DNA of 64,000 bases from Saposhnikovia divaricata (GCA_036435485.1 CM071598.1:205757148-205821147); one strand, 5' to 3'. Counted from the first letter of the stretch, positions 22,006-34,562 are shown. A program made the numbers and translations. The notes: generated by a model from the sequence alone, not told the origin.

Positions 22006-22879
22006 GTGCTTTGGCTTTACTTATTCTTCAAATTTCTGAATGAAATTGACTGGCTTTACTACTTCTGTGGTCTTTCTCTAACTTTTTCTTTATTCTATCT
22101 TATTTACATTGCTTTATTTTCTGGCACTATGAGCGACTGATGATTATACAAAATACTCACGTGTGTACTGTGGGCCATCAAAACTTCATTTGTAATATGC
22201 TCGGCATATTTTTTAAGCCAAAGTTTACATATTCTGTACTAGTGATCTGAGTACTCAACTCTCCATTGGCATCAACTTGCTTACTAGTATTATCAAGCAT
22301 ACCTCACGTTTAGACTTTTATTATACTCATTCAGCCCTGAATGACTAGGTGCTTGCGTATGTTTAACAGCTCAGAGAAGCAGGTTAGTAAAGTTGATATG
22401 TAGAAATCATTCTTTACGTAGAAATTCATATTGTTCGTCTACCATCTGTATATGTATTCATGTATATTTGCTAACCTTGTTGAACTGATGATAAGTTTTC
22501 CCATGTTTTGTTTATATGCAGATTAGGATGGTATTGAACTGATTATGTTCTACAACAATGTCATTGGCATTCACCTTCCGAGCACTCCATTAATGGCCAA
22601 GATATAGGTTGTTTTAATTAGGTTGTTTTAACTATGGTAGTTAGAGCGGTATAGTTTGTTTTTACATTGAGTAGTATGTCAATTATGTTTTTAGTTTGGA
22701 GGAGGCATTTTGATTTGAAATGTAGCTAGTTTGTTAGTTTTGCGGATAGTCATTGATGTATATACTGAATTTTTTTGATAATGATAATGAAGTTTTTGTT
22801 ATTTTCATAAGTGTTTTAGTTTTGGATTGATAAGTTGCATCAATACAGCATGTTATTGTTTTGTTTTGGCTAGTATTGT
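22006..22879. other. CACTA interior after the VAC14 capture
   Basis: AT-rich sequence without a recognised exon apart from the right arm of the inverted repeat at 22341-22391. It could include the terminator side of the captured gene or the element's own 3' untranslated part. Confidence 0.4.
22341..22391 (-). repeat. 51-bp inverted repeat, right arm
   Basis: Inverse copy of 18825-18875, containing gactaggtgcttgcgtatg. A transcript crossing both arms could fold back over 3.4 kb of VAC14-derived sequence. Confidence 0.9.
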
Positions 22880-23343
22880 TATAATACTAACACATCAGTT
22901 AAACTCAATGAAACTGATGTTTATAATAAGTAGAAACATCATTATTACAAAACAAACTGATGTAATTTAAGCATAGTGGTGTCATATTGTTGATGCTTTT
23001 CACATCGGTGTCTAACTGATGTTAATATGTATGATACACATCGGTTATATTATAGTAAACGATGACCAAAGTACTCTTTGACATCGGTTAGTTGCTAGTA
23101 ACCGATGTTCCAGATAATATCTAACATCAGTCAGGTTCCAGTGAACGATGTGATAGATACTCTTTGACATCGGTTATAAAACGATGTGAAAAGGTAGTGA
23201 ACGATGTGATAGATACTCTTTGACATCGGTTTAAAACCGATGTGAAAAGGGTTGGACCTTTCTCTACACCCACAAAGACATCGGTTGAAAAATGGCCAGA
23301 CATCGGTTTTTAGCCGATGTCTATTGACCTGTTTGTAGTAGTG
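22880..23343. repeat. Right subterminal repeats of the CACTA element
   Basis: At least ten acatcggt and accgatgt words in both orientations lie in 460 bp, including a short local duplication (gaacgatgtgatagatactc twice at about 23142 and 23199). It mirrors the left subterminal zone. Confidence 0.85.
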
Positions 23344-23986
23344 TTGAATGATGCTCCCCTGTATCTTAGTACAATAAGACTGTTCTTAGTAAAATGCCTT
23401 CAGCTGTTTGATACTGTTTTAGTGTATAGTTTGATGATTTTGAATTCAAATGGAGGTCCAGCTTTTATAATTTGCATTCTGTTCTTTAGGCTTTATCTGG
23501 TCTCTATTTATGATGCTTCATTTTGTAGACTTCTTGTTTCTGGCTTTCTTGTAGTACACAGCAATCAAATACCGTACTAACAGTAATTTTACCAACACTT
23601 GTTAGTTGTTACCAACGTTACTATTTAAATTTTGTTTTGTCAACAAATGTAATGATAATCTAAGTTAATAATAATAATTTGCAGCTCTGTTCTCCCATGG
23701 TCCATAGAAATGCCAAACACATATTATACCACACGTGTGTCTCACATTAAACATTGCAAGTTATGATTAATTAGAAAAAACATATTATAATATTATTAGA
23801 AAAAACATATAATATGCTTAATGTAACACATATGATTAGTTAATTTGCGACTTTTAAATCTTGGTTTAAACATATAGTTGCAGTTTCTTTTATTACTGGG
23901 ACAATGACATACTATATAGTGAAATTTGGGCATGGCTTATCCCATTACGCATACTTTTGTCTCAATCTCTTTTGGCTGTATTGCAG
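23344..23986. other. Downstream flank of the MULE-OTU gene
   Basis: Starts with the right copy of the CACTA duplication and the last base of the original MULE stop (TGA across 23345-23347). The remainder looks like 3' untranslated and flanking DNA with no gene visible. Confidence 0.5.
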
Positions 23987-24253
23987 TCGTCGAAAGCTAC
24001 ATGATGATTATAGCGGCATTGGTTCCCAACTTCTTGATGGGTATCATAGCTGGGGCAGGAGTTTTGGTATGAAAAAACACTTAAATCATATTCGTTATAT
24101 TTTAGGTGTTGTCTTTTCATTCATAGTCGACAACTTATTATGCAGGGAATCATGATGATGACCTCTGGATTCTTTCGCTTGCTTCCTGACCTTCCAAAGG
24201 TTGTTTGGAGGTACCCTATATCATACATAAGTTACGGGTCATGGTCACTACAG
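23987..24253 (+). pseudogene. ABCG (white-brown complex) transporter fragment, two exons
   Basis: Exon pieces 23987-24066 (VESYMMIIAALVPNFLMGII AGAGVL) and 24146-24253 (GIMMMTSGFFRL..., KVVWRYPISYISYGSWSLQ) match the membrane part of plant ABCG half-transporters of the ABCG11/WBC11 type, which export cuticular lipids. They are joined by a 79-nt intron with GT-AG ends, and each is flanked by acceptor and donor sites, so the copy came from genomic DNA. No other exon of the gene is in view. Its place next to the MULE suggests capture by that element, but no terminal repeat proves it. Confidence 0.75.
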
Positions 24254-26240
24254 GTACTAATTTCATTATTGCATGTATTTAGTAGCTTCTATGGAGAGTA
24301 CAATCAAATGCATTTAAAGACATGAACTTGAGAATGATTAAATAAAAAGGGCAGTTTAGTCGCTGAAATGGGTTTGTTGATGAAGCAGTTTAGTCGCTGA
24401 ATCTTAAAAGAGTGTTTAGTGATTCAGGGTCCTAAAAGGTAATTAACAATGTGGCTTCAACCTTCAGATATAATGATTCAGGGTGCTAAAGGTAATTACA
24501 CATAATTGCATAAAGTAAAATGTAATTGCATATAGCAACACCCGTAATAAAACATGGATGGGAACAATTACCTAATTATTTTTTTAAGCATATATAAGGA
24601 GATTTTATCTAGTTTTTGTTACTACGGTAGTATAGTGACGATCAAAATAGCACATTTGAATCTTAAAATAGATAGCTGAGAACCGTTAGATCTAATATTA
24701 ATAAATTTATTTAATTTATAATAGGATTGTATACATATTCTAAAAAATAAATTTAAATAATCTTCTAGCTATTAGTAAATTTTAATAATCCAAACCAAAT
24801 ATAAATAAGTTTCCTAAATTGATAATAGGATTATTTTTTCTTAAATCTTTCAGATTTAAGAATTCTTTATTTTTCAAAATAAAACATTAAAATATATTTG
24901 ATTTATATCAAACTTAATATAAAAAATATTAATAAATATAATTATCAAGAAAATTTGTTTGTTATTATAAATTTTAAAAAAATATCATGCACTACATGAG
25001 TTATAAGCTAGTGTGTCTAAAAAGGTTATTCCCTTCATTCAATTTTATTGTCCTTAGTCTAAATTTGATAATTTTAATCACATTTAATGAGTTTAGAATT
25101 ATATAAAGTATTTTTTTCAAGTAAAACAAAGTTATCACCGAATTAATACTAGAAAAAACAAAGTTATCACCGAATTACCAAGAATAATGTTTTTTCTATT
25201 TTTTTTACGATTTTACCATCACTTGAAAAATATTTACAATTATACCTTTTGCAACCAAAACAATCAAATGTAAACTATTTTTACATTTCCTTAAAAATAA
25301 TTTGAAGTTGATTTCAGTAGCATTCGAGGTTGCATTTGGTTTAATTGATTCAACTTGGTAAGCAATCTATTATGCAACCAATGATTATTTCAATTATTAG
25401 ATTTTTAAGATTACATTTTTTTTTTGATTGATTTTGGTTGTTGTCTGTTGCAAATATGGTTGCAAAATTGTAGAACGTATTTTTCCAAATATTTTTTAAA
25501 AGTTGGTATTTTTTCAAAATATTTTTTTTTGAAAAAGGTATTTTTGGAAAAAAGTTTTTGGATTAGGGTATTTATGAAAAACCCAATAAAATGATATTCA
25601 CAATTTTTTGTAATGTGGACAAATTTTTATTTAAAAAAACAAAAAAGGAATCCGTTGTAAACTAAATGATTAAGGAATAACCAATAAAATTATAATTTTT
25701 TTTTCAAATTTAAAACTTACTAGCTTAGAACCCGTACAATGTATGAATTTTTTAAATATTATATAATATTTTATTAATTTGCATTGATAATTTTAAGATA
25801 TGGATTTTATAGGTTCAAAATTTTTAAATGATATAATTTAATTATAATAATTATATATATGGTGCCCGTGATGTTTTTAGAAAAAGTAGGATTTTATTTA
25901 AAAATTATAGAAAAGATAATACATTTTATCTAAAAAAAAGTAATCGATAAATTATTAGTTATTAAATGTTTTATTAAATAGAACTGCTGAAAAAGGAGAT
26001 TGATTAGTTATTGAAAAAATATAAAGGCTAACATGCTCTACATAAAAAAGGATATTGATTAATTATTTATAATTATATTCTTTTTTTTTTTTTCATATTT
26101 TTCAATAATTTGGCTTAATATAACAATATAGGTAAATTAATTAGTTATTTATAATTATATTCTTTTTTCATATTTTTCAATATTTTGAATTTATTATAAT
26201 AATATAGATTAATATAAGTAAGGATATTTAGGTAAAAACA
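24254..26240. other. AT-rich region with degraded Helitron-like ends
   Basis: No gene is visible. At 24990-25014 (catgcactacatgagttat then aagctagt) and, inverted, at 25720-25745 (ctagcttagaacccgta) there are sequences like worn Helitron 3' ends. Two repeats of gaagcagtttagtcgctgaa type occur at 24350-24400. Everything else is simple AT-rich DNA. Confidence 0.4.
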
Positions 26241-26389
26241 TCTATACTATATTATAAAAGATGAAACATTGAAAGTTTTGGTACGGTACGGTACAGTACT
26301 TACCTTATTTAATTATTTTATTTTATTACCATTAATTATTTAACTTAATTATGAAAAAACAAAACACAATCTTTTCTCAAAATATTACA

Positions 26390-27147
26390 CGCAGCTCTTT
26401 ACAACACATCCCCTAAATAATAACTAACCAATTACCTTTGTCAGTTATTACATTTTCTAGCTTTTCTAACTTAAATATTTTTTTTTCCAAAAATATGGTC
26501 GTTCTAATTAATGAAATAAACTAATATTATTATAATTACTAATAACTTATAACTTATTATCTTTTACAGCTAAAAGGTAATATCTGATCGTTCTAATTAG
26601 TGAAATAAACTAATAATATTATAATTACGAATAACTAACTTATTATCTTTTCGGCTAAAAGGTAATATCTTTTCTATACTCCTAAATAATAACTAACCAA
26701 TTATCTGTTTTAGCTATTACCTTTTCAAGATTTTTTAACTAAAATCTCTTATTTCCAAAAATATGGTCGTTTTAATTAATGAAATAAACTAATAATATTA
26801 TAATTACTAATCCTAAATAATATCTTTTTTATCTTTTCTAACTAATATATCTCATTTTCTCCTAAATAATAACTAACCAATTACCTATTCTAACTAAAAT
26901 CTCTTCTTTCCAAATATAGATCGTTCTAATTAATGAATAAACTAATGATATTATAATTACTAATAACGAACTGTTTACCTTTTCCAACTAAAAGGCAAAA
27001 TCTTTTTTATATAATTTCACAAAAATATCTCATTTTCAAACTTGATTTTTTACTTAATTATCCTTACTTAAATATTTATTATTGGTAGAACCATGCATTT
27101 TTATTTTATAAAATTAAATAATTATATTATAGTTTCTGATAACTAAC
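26390..27147 (+). repeat. Diverged tandem repeats of the outer Helitron
   Basis: At least four diverged units of about 110-170 bp share gtcgttctaattaatgaaat, ttataattactaataac and cagctaaaaggtaatatc words. The same family continues at 58763-59130 and a relative is near 4000-4110. Confidence 0.65.
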
Positions 27148-28822
27148 TGTTGAGTATTGAATATACCGAAGAGAATACAGAGGGGGGGTGAATGGATTCT
27201 ATAAGAACCCTAATTTTTGGTAATATTTTCTTTTATTTAATATCATGTGACATTAGTCGGATTGGTTGGCAGCTTTTGTTAATTCGTTTTATTTATCAGC
27301 ATGACCTGTGCAAGGCAGTGTATCGTAACAAACTTTCAAGCCGCCAACTTCGCTTCATATCGAAGTGTTGCTGGTAGCATAAATACTATTTAATTCGGTC
27401 TGTAATAACTCTGATAATTTTATTACTGTTTAATCAATGTGTGACGTTTCTGAGGCTCTAACCTGTGTGTGTGTGGTGTGAGTTTATTGTGGGGTCGATG
27501 ACTGTGTTATATATATTATGTGCAAGAACAGGTATGTTATTAATGGAAAATGGACCGTGAGCGCCTAGATCTCCGACCCCGGATCTGGGGGCGTCACAGA
27601 TTCTCAACCTTTTATTCTGATAAGAGTTTTAGGTAAAGATTGTTTGAAGGGTTTGAATCTGGTTGTGTAACAAAGTGTGTGTTTGTGTTTAACAGATTAT
27701 GTAAGTACGGAATATAAACACAAGAACACGATCACTCACTTTAATCTAATATTGTATTAGATAAAGATTTGCTACAAACTGTGAATACAAATGTTAGTAT
27801 TCTCAGCTTCACTTTTCTCAGAGAGATGTATATATCTAAATGTTCTTGAAAAGCTTAACTACTAGAGAAGTGAGGTTGTACTCTTATAGAACATGAGTAC
27901 AGCTACTTACTACAAACAGGGTGACATACAAAATTACTTTCTAATATGTCTATCCCTTTTTGAGTAATATCCAAACGACTTGAGATTTGACTTTCTTTAA
28001 CTCTGTTCAGATCCACTTCTTTAGCAGCTTGTCTCCTGATACATCTCTTTAAGCTTCTTGTAGTCTTTCCAAATTACTTTACAGTACTGTGGTCCATAAA
28101 GTGTTTTGGCTTGCTGCAGGTTTCTGACTTGTACAATTCTCCAGTATTTTGTCCCCAAGATTGTATTCGAGAAGTAACTAAGTGGTTGATTCGAGAACTA
28201 GAATTGACTTGATCGATAACTCTGAGTTCTCGAATACTGTAAAGTTGACATATCAAATCACTTCTCGAATAGCTCTTTTCATCAGGAATCCTTGAGTTGT
28301 CAAATGGAGCATTTAACTTATCGAATTCCTGAAATGTCGAATAGCTTTCTGAGTCTTTGAGATATCGAATGAGCTTTGACTTGTTGACTCCTGGAGAACT
28401 CGAATGGTGCTTTGACTTGTTGACTTCTTGAGTTCTCGAATAGAGTAAAAGACATATCGAATCTCTGATATATCGAATATTGTCTTTTGAGATATTGAAT
28501 CCCTGACTTCTCGAATATAACAAACATACTTCTCGAATTGGTACTTAGGTAAATCTTCATTCTCCAAATTCCAACTGTGTTTATTTTGACAGTCTTGGTC
28601 TTCAAGCTTGAGGCATGATCCTTGGAACTTCTTTCAAGCATTATTCTCTGACTTTAATTACAGTTATAAAGGTAGAATTTGATGCATGTTATAAGTACTA
28701 CAACAAGTAGAAACTCTACAACTAGAGGTTCCCTCAGTTAAGAGGTCATGTAGGTAATGAAAAGCATTACAGACAATTAGGCTTGTTATTAGATGTATAC
28801 GGGCATGCCTCTGTGACTAACA
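27148..28822 (-). repeat. 3' LTR of Copia-2, with a solo LTR inside
   Basis: Matches 57463-58762 after removal of 27200-27603. It has TG...CA ends. Many words of the ttctcgaat / gatatcgaat type stand between 28140 and 28540. Open frames at 28074-28641 are made by these repeats and are not genes. Confidence 0.92.
27200..27598 (-). mobile_element. Solo LTR of a Ty3-type element inside the Copia-2 LTR
   Basis: A 399-bp insert interrupts the LTR and is flanked by gattc on both sides (27195-27199, 27599-27603). On the minus strand it starts TGTGACGCCCCCAGATCC, a start common among plant Ty3/gypsy LTRs, and ends TTCTTATA, i.e. TG...TA. No internal domain is present, so it is a solo LTR left by recombination between two LTRs. 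Confidence 0.7.
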
Positions 28823-28832
28823 ATCTCCCACA
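28823..28832 (-). other. Polypurine tract of Copia-2
   Basis: Minus strand gtgggagat directly before the 3' LTR; short but in the right place. Confidence 0.65.
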
Positions 28833-28968
28833 AATTGTGAGTAAGACCCTAAGTCACAATTTCATGTCTGATAACAAGCCTATCATACATAAAGATAAAC
28901 TTGAAAAGTACAGGTATGTAACTCGATTGAAAATACAAAGAGGCATCCTTACAAGTTATGAAGAATTA

Positions 28969-31900
28969 CTATCCATATCCTTTTGGATTCATCTCTTGAG
29001 CTTTAACTTGTAGATTCTCATTTTTCTTCTTTTCTTCAGCTTCTTTAGCTTTCTTCTTTGCATTTTCTTCCATAGCAAGAATAATGTCTTCTGTAGCTTT
29101 GAGTTCCTCAATTAGAGGAGAGCCTGATAGATTTTTAAGAACTTCATTTAGCTGTTTCTCAGAGTAAGAACTGATATAGTCCATTCTAATCTTCACAGTT
29201 CTTCCATATTTCTTGTATTCAATAATGTAAGGATTATACTTGACTCTACGCAGACCCATGGCTCTTAACTCATCAGCCTTAGCTTCCATAGCAACAAACT
29301 CCTCCTCTCTTTTCTTTAACAGCTCCTCACTTTTCTTTTTTTATTCTGCCTGGTGATCTCTCTTCATCTTGACAAAGTCAATCAACTTTAGCTTCCATAC
29401 TCTTTCCACTCTATCTTTAGAATCCAACATAGCAATAATCCTTTCTATATCATCTAGCTTGCCCCAATGCTGACATGTCCCTTGCCTAAATTTCTTCTGT
29501 CTTCCATCAGTATATTTAATTTCAAGGCAGTCATCAACAATGGCAACATGATAGATTCTTTGAGCCCATAGGAAATGTAGTTGGTCTTCATCGAAGTCTT
29601 CATCTAGTGGTTGGAGTTTTAATCCTGGAATGATAGTTAGGGCCCTTGATTTAGATGGCTTTACTCTTCTTGCAGCTTGTTTGAATTTGATCTTTTTCAC
29701 TTGGTTTCTTGGCAGAAACTTGTGACCTTTTCTTGTAGACCACTGTAGTATACCATTAGTAGTGTGCTTTTGGAAACATACAGATGGTTTCTTGATTTGT
29801 ATCTTCTTCTCTTCTTGAGGTGGCAAAACAGTTGCAGAGGCCATAAATGTAGATTTTGGTAGGTCACTACTATCTGTATTCACCCTAGACTTAGAGTCTT
29901 GTGTCATGGTGAGGTTACAGTTAGCAATGCCTAAGGCTTGCTGTTTTCCACTTTTCCTCTCATAGACTTTGCCTTGGTCAACATCTCCTTTCTTATCCTT
30001 ACTATCTTTCTTCTTCTTGTCCTCATCACCCTTATCACTCCTGTGATGTCTTCTTCTCCCATCACTTTTGTCTTCATCTTCATCATCCCTATTTCTCCTT
30101 CCTTTGGCTATTTCTAGAATCTCACCTGTGGCAATGAAGGTTCTGAGAATGTGCAATGCCTCTACTTCTTCACCAGTTCTTATCACATTCTTCTTTTGTA
30201 ATTGATCAATAATGTCAATGATAAGTCTGTGATTCTGGAGAGTGAGATCCTTGGGAATGACCAGCTGTTTGATAACCTCAATCTTTGTGCCAGACTGGTA
30301 GATAATTGTTCTTGGATAAGTGCAAACTTCAGGCAACCTAGCTTGTTGACCATTCCTCAGATCAGCATATAGACTCTTCTTGTTCTCTCCCTTCTTCTCT
30401 ATCAACCCCAGGATAACATCAATCTCTGTGAATTTTAGAACCTTCAAGGTGTCATAAGATAGATGCCATATTTTACCACTGGTCACCATCATAATCTCCT
30501 TGAGATAGATTTGATTTAGCTTCCTTGGAATCACTGTCAGAAATTTGATTTGTTCTCTTAGACTCCTTCTGTACTCCAATGTATCCCCTCCAACCTTTGC
30601 TTGTGAGACTTGCAGAAACTTCAAGAAGGCATCATCATGATAAGTTTCTGAATTTGCTACTTCTATCAGCTTGGCCTCAGTAACTACATCCACTTCAACT
30701 GATTGATCTTCTTCATTTCTGGAGGTTTTAGTTTGATCAGTTGGCATAGATCCTGCAACCACTGTAGAGGTGATAGTTTGTTTTTGGCCACTGGGGTAGT
30801 GATGTGTACAGGAGGTAGAGTGACAGTTGGTAGAGAAGGTAGAGGTGCATTGACTTTGGCTTTGCCCTTGCCTTGAACATGAGAGGTTGTAGGTTTTGAG
30901 ATTTTTGGTTGACCACCCTCAGTTATGATTATGCCTTTCTCCTTAGGCTTCTCTCCCTTAGACTGCTACTCCCCCTTAGGCTTTGATGTCCTTAAGTGCC
31001 TCTTCTCCCCCTTAGGCTTGTTGTCAGGAACAGAGGTTTTAGTAGGGGCCTTTGGGTTGGATGAGGTGGGATTAACAGATTCATCAGGTGGAGGGAGCCC
31101 CATATGCTTCATCATAGCAGACAGCATCAGTTGTTGATGCAGAAGAACATCAACTGTTGTGGTGGCTTGAGTGTTAAACTGCTCAGTGAGAGTTGTTATT
31201 GTGTCTGTAAGATGAGCATTTTACTGCTTGAGTGAGCTCACTTCCTTTTCAAGAGTATCCACTTTGGTGAATAGCTTAGTGGCTTTAAATCCTGAAAGAG
31301 ATTGGTCCTTGAGTCTCTGCACTTCAAATTTGGTCATTTCATGAACATGGACTTCAGTCACCAGCTTATCTCCATATTGATTTGCAAAAACAGTCTTCAG
31401 CATGGCATTTGCATCTGTTTTCTTATTTGTCAGTTTCTCCATTTGAGTGGCCATATTCTTGATAGCACTTTGAGCTAAGACCAATCCATTGTCCATCTTG
31501 GTGCAGGTAGCCTTGCATTCTTGAATGGTCTTGATAACAGAGTTGAGTGAAGGGAACTTGGAGTCAAAATCTCTCTTAATGTCATTTACTTCCTTGACTG
31601 TGGCTGCACATACCTCATTAATTTCAGTTTTAAGGCCCTTGCCTAGATACTGAGCAGCCTTCAGAGTTCCCTTGTAGGTATCATTCACAGCCTCAAACAC
31701 TTCACTAGGGGTTAAAGATTTGGCATTTGACCCTAATGAAGTGATGTACTCTTCTCTGAGAAATTGAAGACCTTCTGAGAGACACCTGGCATCTACATTG
31801 CCATCTCTTTCAACATCATCTATTATCTTTTCCTTCTGTAGCTCCACATCATCTCTGTGACATAGGAGAATAGCCTCGTTGTCTGGATCTGGCATGTTTG

Positions 31901-33770
31901 CAGTGAGTAGGTTTTGAGCAATCTTTGTGAACTGAGGAATCTGATCCACAATTAAGTTTTGAAGAGTTTCAACCGTCAATTGTTGTGGAACATACCCTGA
32001 TCCTGAAGCACTGTCATGTTACACAGGCTTCAGCCATTGGGACATGAAGTTAGAGCTAGAGATAGGCAAGCTAGACTCCTCAGTTACAGATGCAACTTCT
32101 GTAACCGGATGGAATGACTCTACTACTGGTGTCTCCAAAGAAGTGGGATGAGTTACACCAGTAGTTGACACAGGCACAGAGTCTCTAGTGAAAACTAGTG
32201 AATCCTCTGTGTTTGTGATGGTGTCATTAGGATATGCCCCAGCTAGCATTCCCTCACCATCTAAATGTGGTTTCTGGGTGGTGAGCAAAGTGTCATGCAC
32301 TAAGTCACTTGAGTCCATTGGCTCACCAAGAGAATAAAATTCTTGGTGATCAATGCCTTGCTCCTCAATTGCTTGAGTTGCAGGCTCTAAAGAAATCTGA
32401 GTGTTAGATTCTGGAAGAGTATTGTCTTTTAGAGTGGATTTTGGCAACTCCCCTTGAGAAATAGAGGAAGTTTCAAGTGTGATGTGCTCTCCACACAGTG
32501 TTGTGCCAACCTTATCACTCCCTTGTGCTGACTCTTTACAAGATAGTGCATTGGGGAGGATGCTTGATTCGATAGATGCACCCTGTTGAGAGGATACATC
32601 TAGTGAACTGTGTGCCCCTGATTTTACAACTTCAACCATTTGTGTGACAGAAGAGGTGGTTTTAGATTTACTCTCCTTCTTCTTTGGCCTTAGTAAGGGT
32701 GACTCAGGTTCCTCACTTTCTAAACCTAATTCTACAGCCAATGCTGCTTCAGTTAAGATTTTTAATGGTTCAGAAACAATCTGTTTTCTTTTCTTCTCCT
32801 TTTTACTAACACCACCCTGTCGAGAGGATGATGCAGGTGGCTCTGTGTTTGGTAGAGCGTTTGTTTGATGGGGTTGGTTAGCAGGCCCTGGGTTAGCATC
32901 TTGTTCTACTTGCTTAGGCCTAGCTAACTCAGATTTAGAGGCAAATATTGGCATGTTGTGGGGGTAAGTCCTAAATAAACTCTCCATATGGGGAGTTATT
33001 TTAAGTCTTAAATCCACATCATTCCTAGTCTCCAAGCTACCAAAAATGAGTTTGGTCATGGATCTAGGATAGCCTATTCTAGATTTTTCTATCCCAGGCA
33101 GTTCAATCAATTTCTTATTTACAAAATTAAGTGCAGATTGAATAAAACAATGGACGAAAATTTCAGTACCTCTCTTGGTTGAGTTCTTACCAAGTCTCCC
33201 ATACAGCTCCTGCATTATGATTAGTCCAACATCAATCTTTTTACCATACGCTAGGGCATAGCCTATTTGTTGAACAGGTGTACTGATTTAGTCAAACCTA
33301 GACTTCCTTGCTGTGAAGACTTGGAGAAGAGTGGCAAAGACATAGCTCCATTCTTTTCTCAAGAACTTCATATTCAAATTTCCAAGTTTGATTTTATCTG
33401 AGTAGTTGATAAAATCAAAGAAGTCCTCCAATTCAGCATTAGTGGCTAGTGGTTCATACACTCCTTGTTGTAGCCCTAGTGCTTGATTCATGTCTGCAGT
33501 AGTGATGGTGATCTCCTTGTCCTGAATCTTGCAGTAGACTGCATATGAGGTTATAGCATTCTCAAGAGTAACGACCTCCACAGTAGCAGTCCTCCAAAAT
33601 TGTTCAAGCAAGTCTACTTACAGTGTTGGGTTGGCTGAAAGTGCATCCTTGATGTAGGACTCAGACATCCATCGAACAAAGCACTTGAAATTATCACTGG
33701 GTGCTTCCACATCACTAGTAATAGCAATGAAGTTGGTGTGGGTAGGAATTGTGAGTTGGGTATTTGCCAT
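28969..33770 (-). pseudogene. Third ORF of Copia-2 after pol (env-like position)
   Basis: One long coding region, originally about 1,600 codons, runs from the ATG at 33770 (MANTQLTIPTHTNFIAI) to 28969. It is broken by stops at 33618, 33288, 32019, 31221 and 29341 and by a frameshift between 31221 and 30762. The N-terminal part (ITTADMNQALGL, LRKEWSYVFATLL, IGYALAYGKKIDVG, IGYPRSMTKLI) matches the corresponding part of the Copia-3 third ORF. A Ser/Pro/Thr/Glu-rich middle (32019-33000), a coiled-coil-like part (31221-31979), a lysine-rich basic part (about 30000-30100) and a Glu/Lys coil at the end (EENAKKKAKEAEEKKKNEN) follow. SIRE elements are known to carry an env-like ORF here; I see no clear signal peptide or membrane segment, so the function is unknown. 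Confidence 0.7.
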
Positions 33771-34240
33771 TTTTACACAGAGAGACGAGAGAAGAGAATG
33801 AAGGTTGAAGAAGAAATTTAGCTTTTGAAGTTAGGGTTTTCAGAGGTTTTGGAACTTTAGATGCTTGAGAAATCGAATGAAATGAAACGAATAGATGTAG
33901 AATTTTATAAGTATGAAGTACTTGAATTGTCGATTAGATATATGTTTTGTATCGACAAGTCAGGCATTCGAGAAGTAGAAATCAACTATTCGATAAGTCA
34001 AGAAATGCTTATTCGACAACTCAAGCAGGGTGTAACTCACAGCTGGCAGTTATCTAACTTAGAAATAATTCTAAATTAAATAAAATATATTTTTGTGAGT
34101 GAATTAATGTTTTAGACAAAGATCCAAAATCGGTTGAAATTCAGCGAGAATTTAGCCTTTTCAAATGATTCGAGAACTCAAACACATTATTCGAGAACTC
34201 AGTCATTAGAGAACTCGATTACCATATTCGAGAAGTCAAT
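33771..34240 (-). other. Spacer between RNase H and third ORF of Copia-2, right of the ORF
   Basis: Non-coding on the element strand. It contains repeated ttcgagaactc / gagaagtc words like those of the Copia-2 LTR. It ends with tcaat (34236-34240), the target duplication of Gyp-B, and continues at 41691. Confidence 0.7.
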
Positions 34241-34527
34241 TGATGTGGCGGAAATGGTACAATTAAAATCGCAAGCGCACGATCATCGTTTTAATATTTG
34301 AGATTCGATCCACAGGGAATAATTTTATTCGCGATCCTTAATTTCTAATTTAGGCGAATTAGAACAAGAATGATTTTTGAGAATTTGGATTTTACAAATT
34401 AATTATTAAACTGAAAATCTATTTAAACAAATCTATACTAAATTATTCTCAAGATTCTAGAATTGGAATTAAATCTAAATTATAAAATTAAAAATTACAT
34501 TTTAATCTAAAACATTATTTTTATTTA

Positions 34528-34562
<35 letters not shown>

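Larger units (their letters stand above)
17792..23343. mobile_element. CACTA (EnSpm-type) element carrying captured gene pieces
   Basis: The ends read CACTACTACAAA and its exact inverse, flanked by a 3-bp duplication ttg (17789-17791, 23344-23346), which defines a CACTA transposon of 5552 bp. Both subterminal zones are packed with acatcggt / accgatgt words in both orientations, the usual binding sites of CACTA transposases. No TnpA or TnpD transposase is coded. Instead the interior holds exons and introns of a VAC14 gene, so it is a non-autonomous, gene-capturing element (Pack-CACTA). It sits in the stop codon of the MULE-OTU gene. Confidence 0.93.

Noticed and set aside
24340..24600. Right terminal repeat of the MULE
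   Set aside because: Repeated cagtttagtcgctgaa words looked promising, but no inverse counterpart could be found upstream of 6883.
28074..28641. ORFs of 84-149 codons on the minus strand (and a relative at 58225-58581)
   Set aside because: They lie within the Copia-2 LTRs and are made of the LTR word repeats; start and frame differ between the two LTRs.
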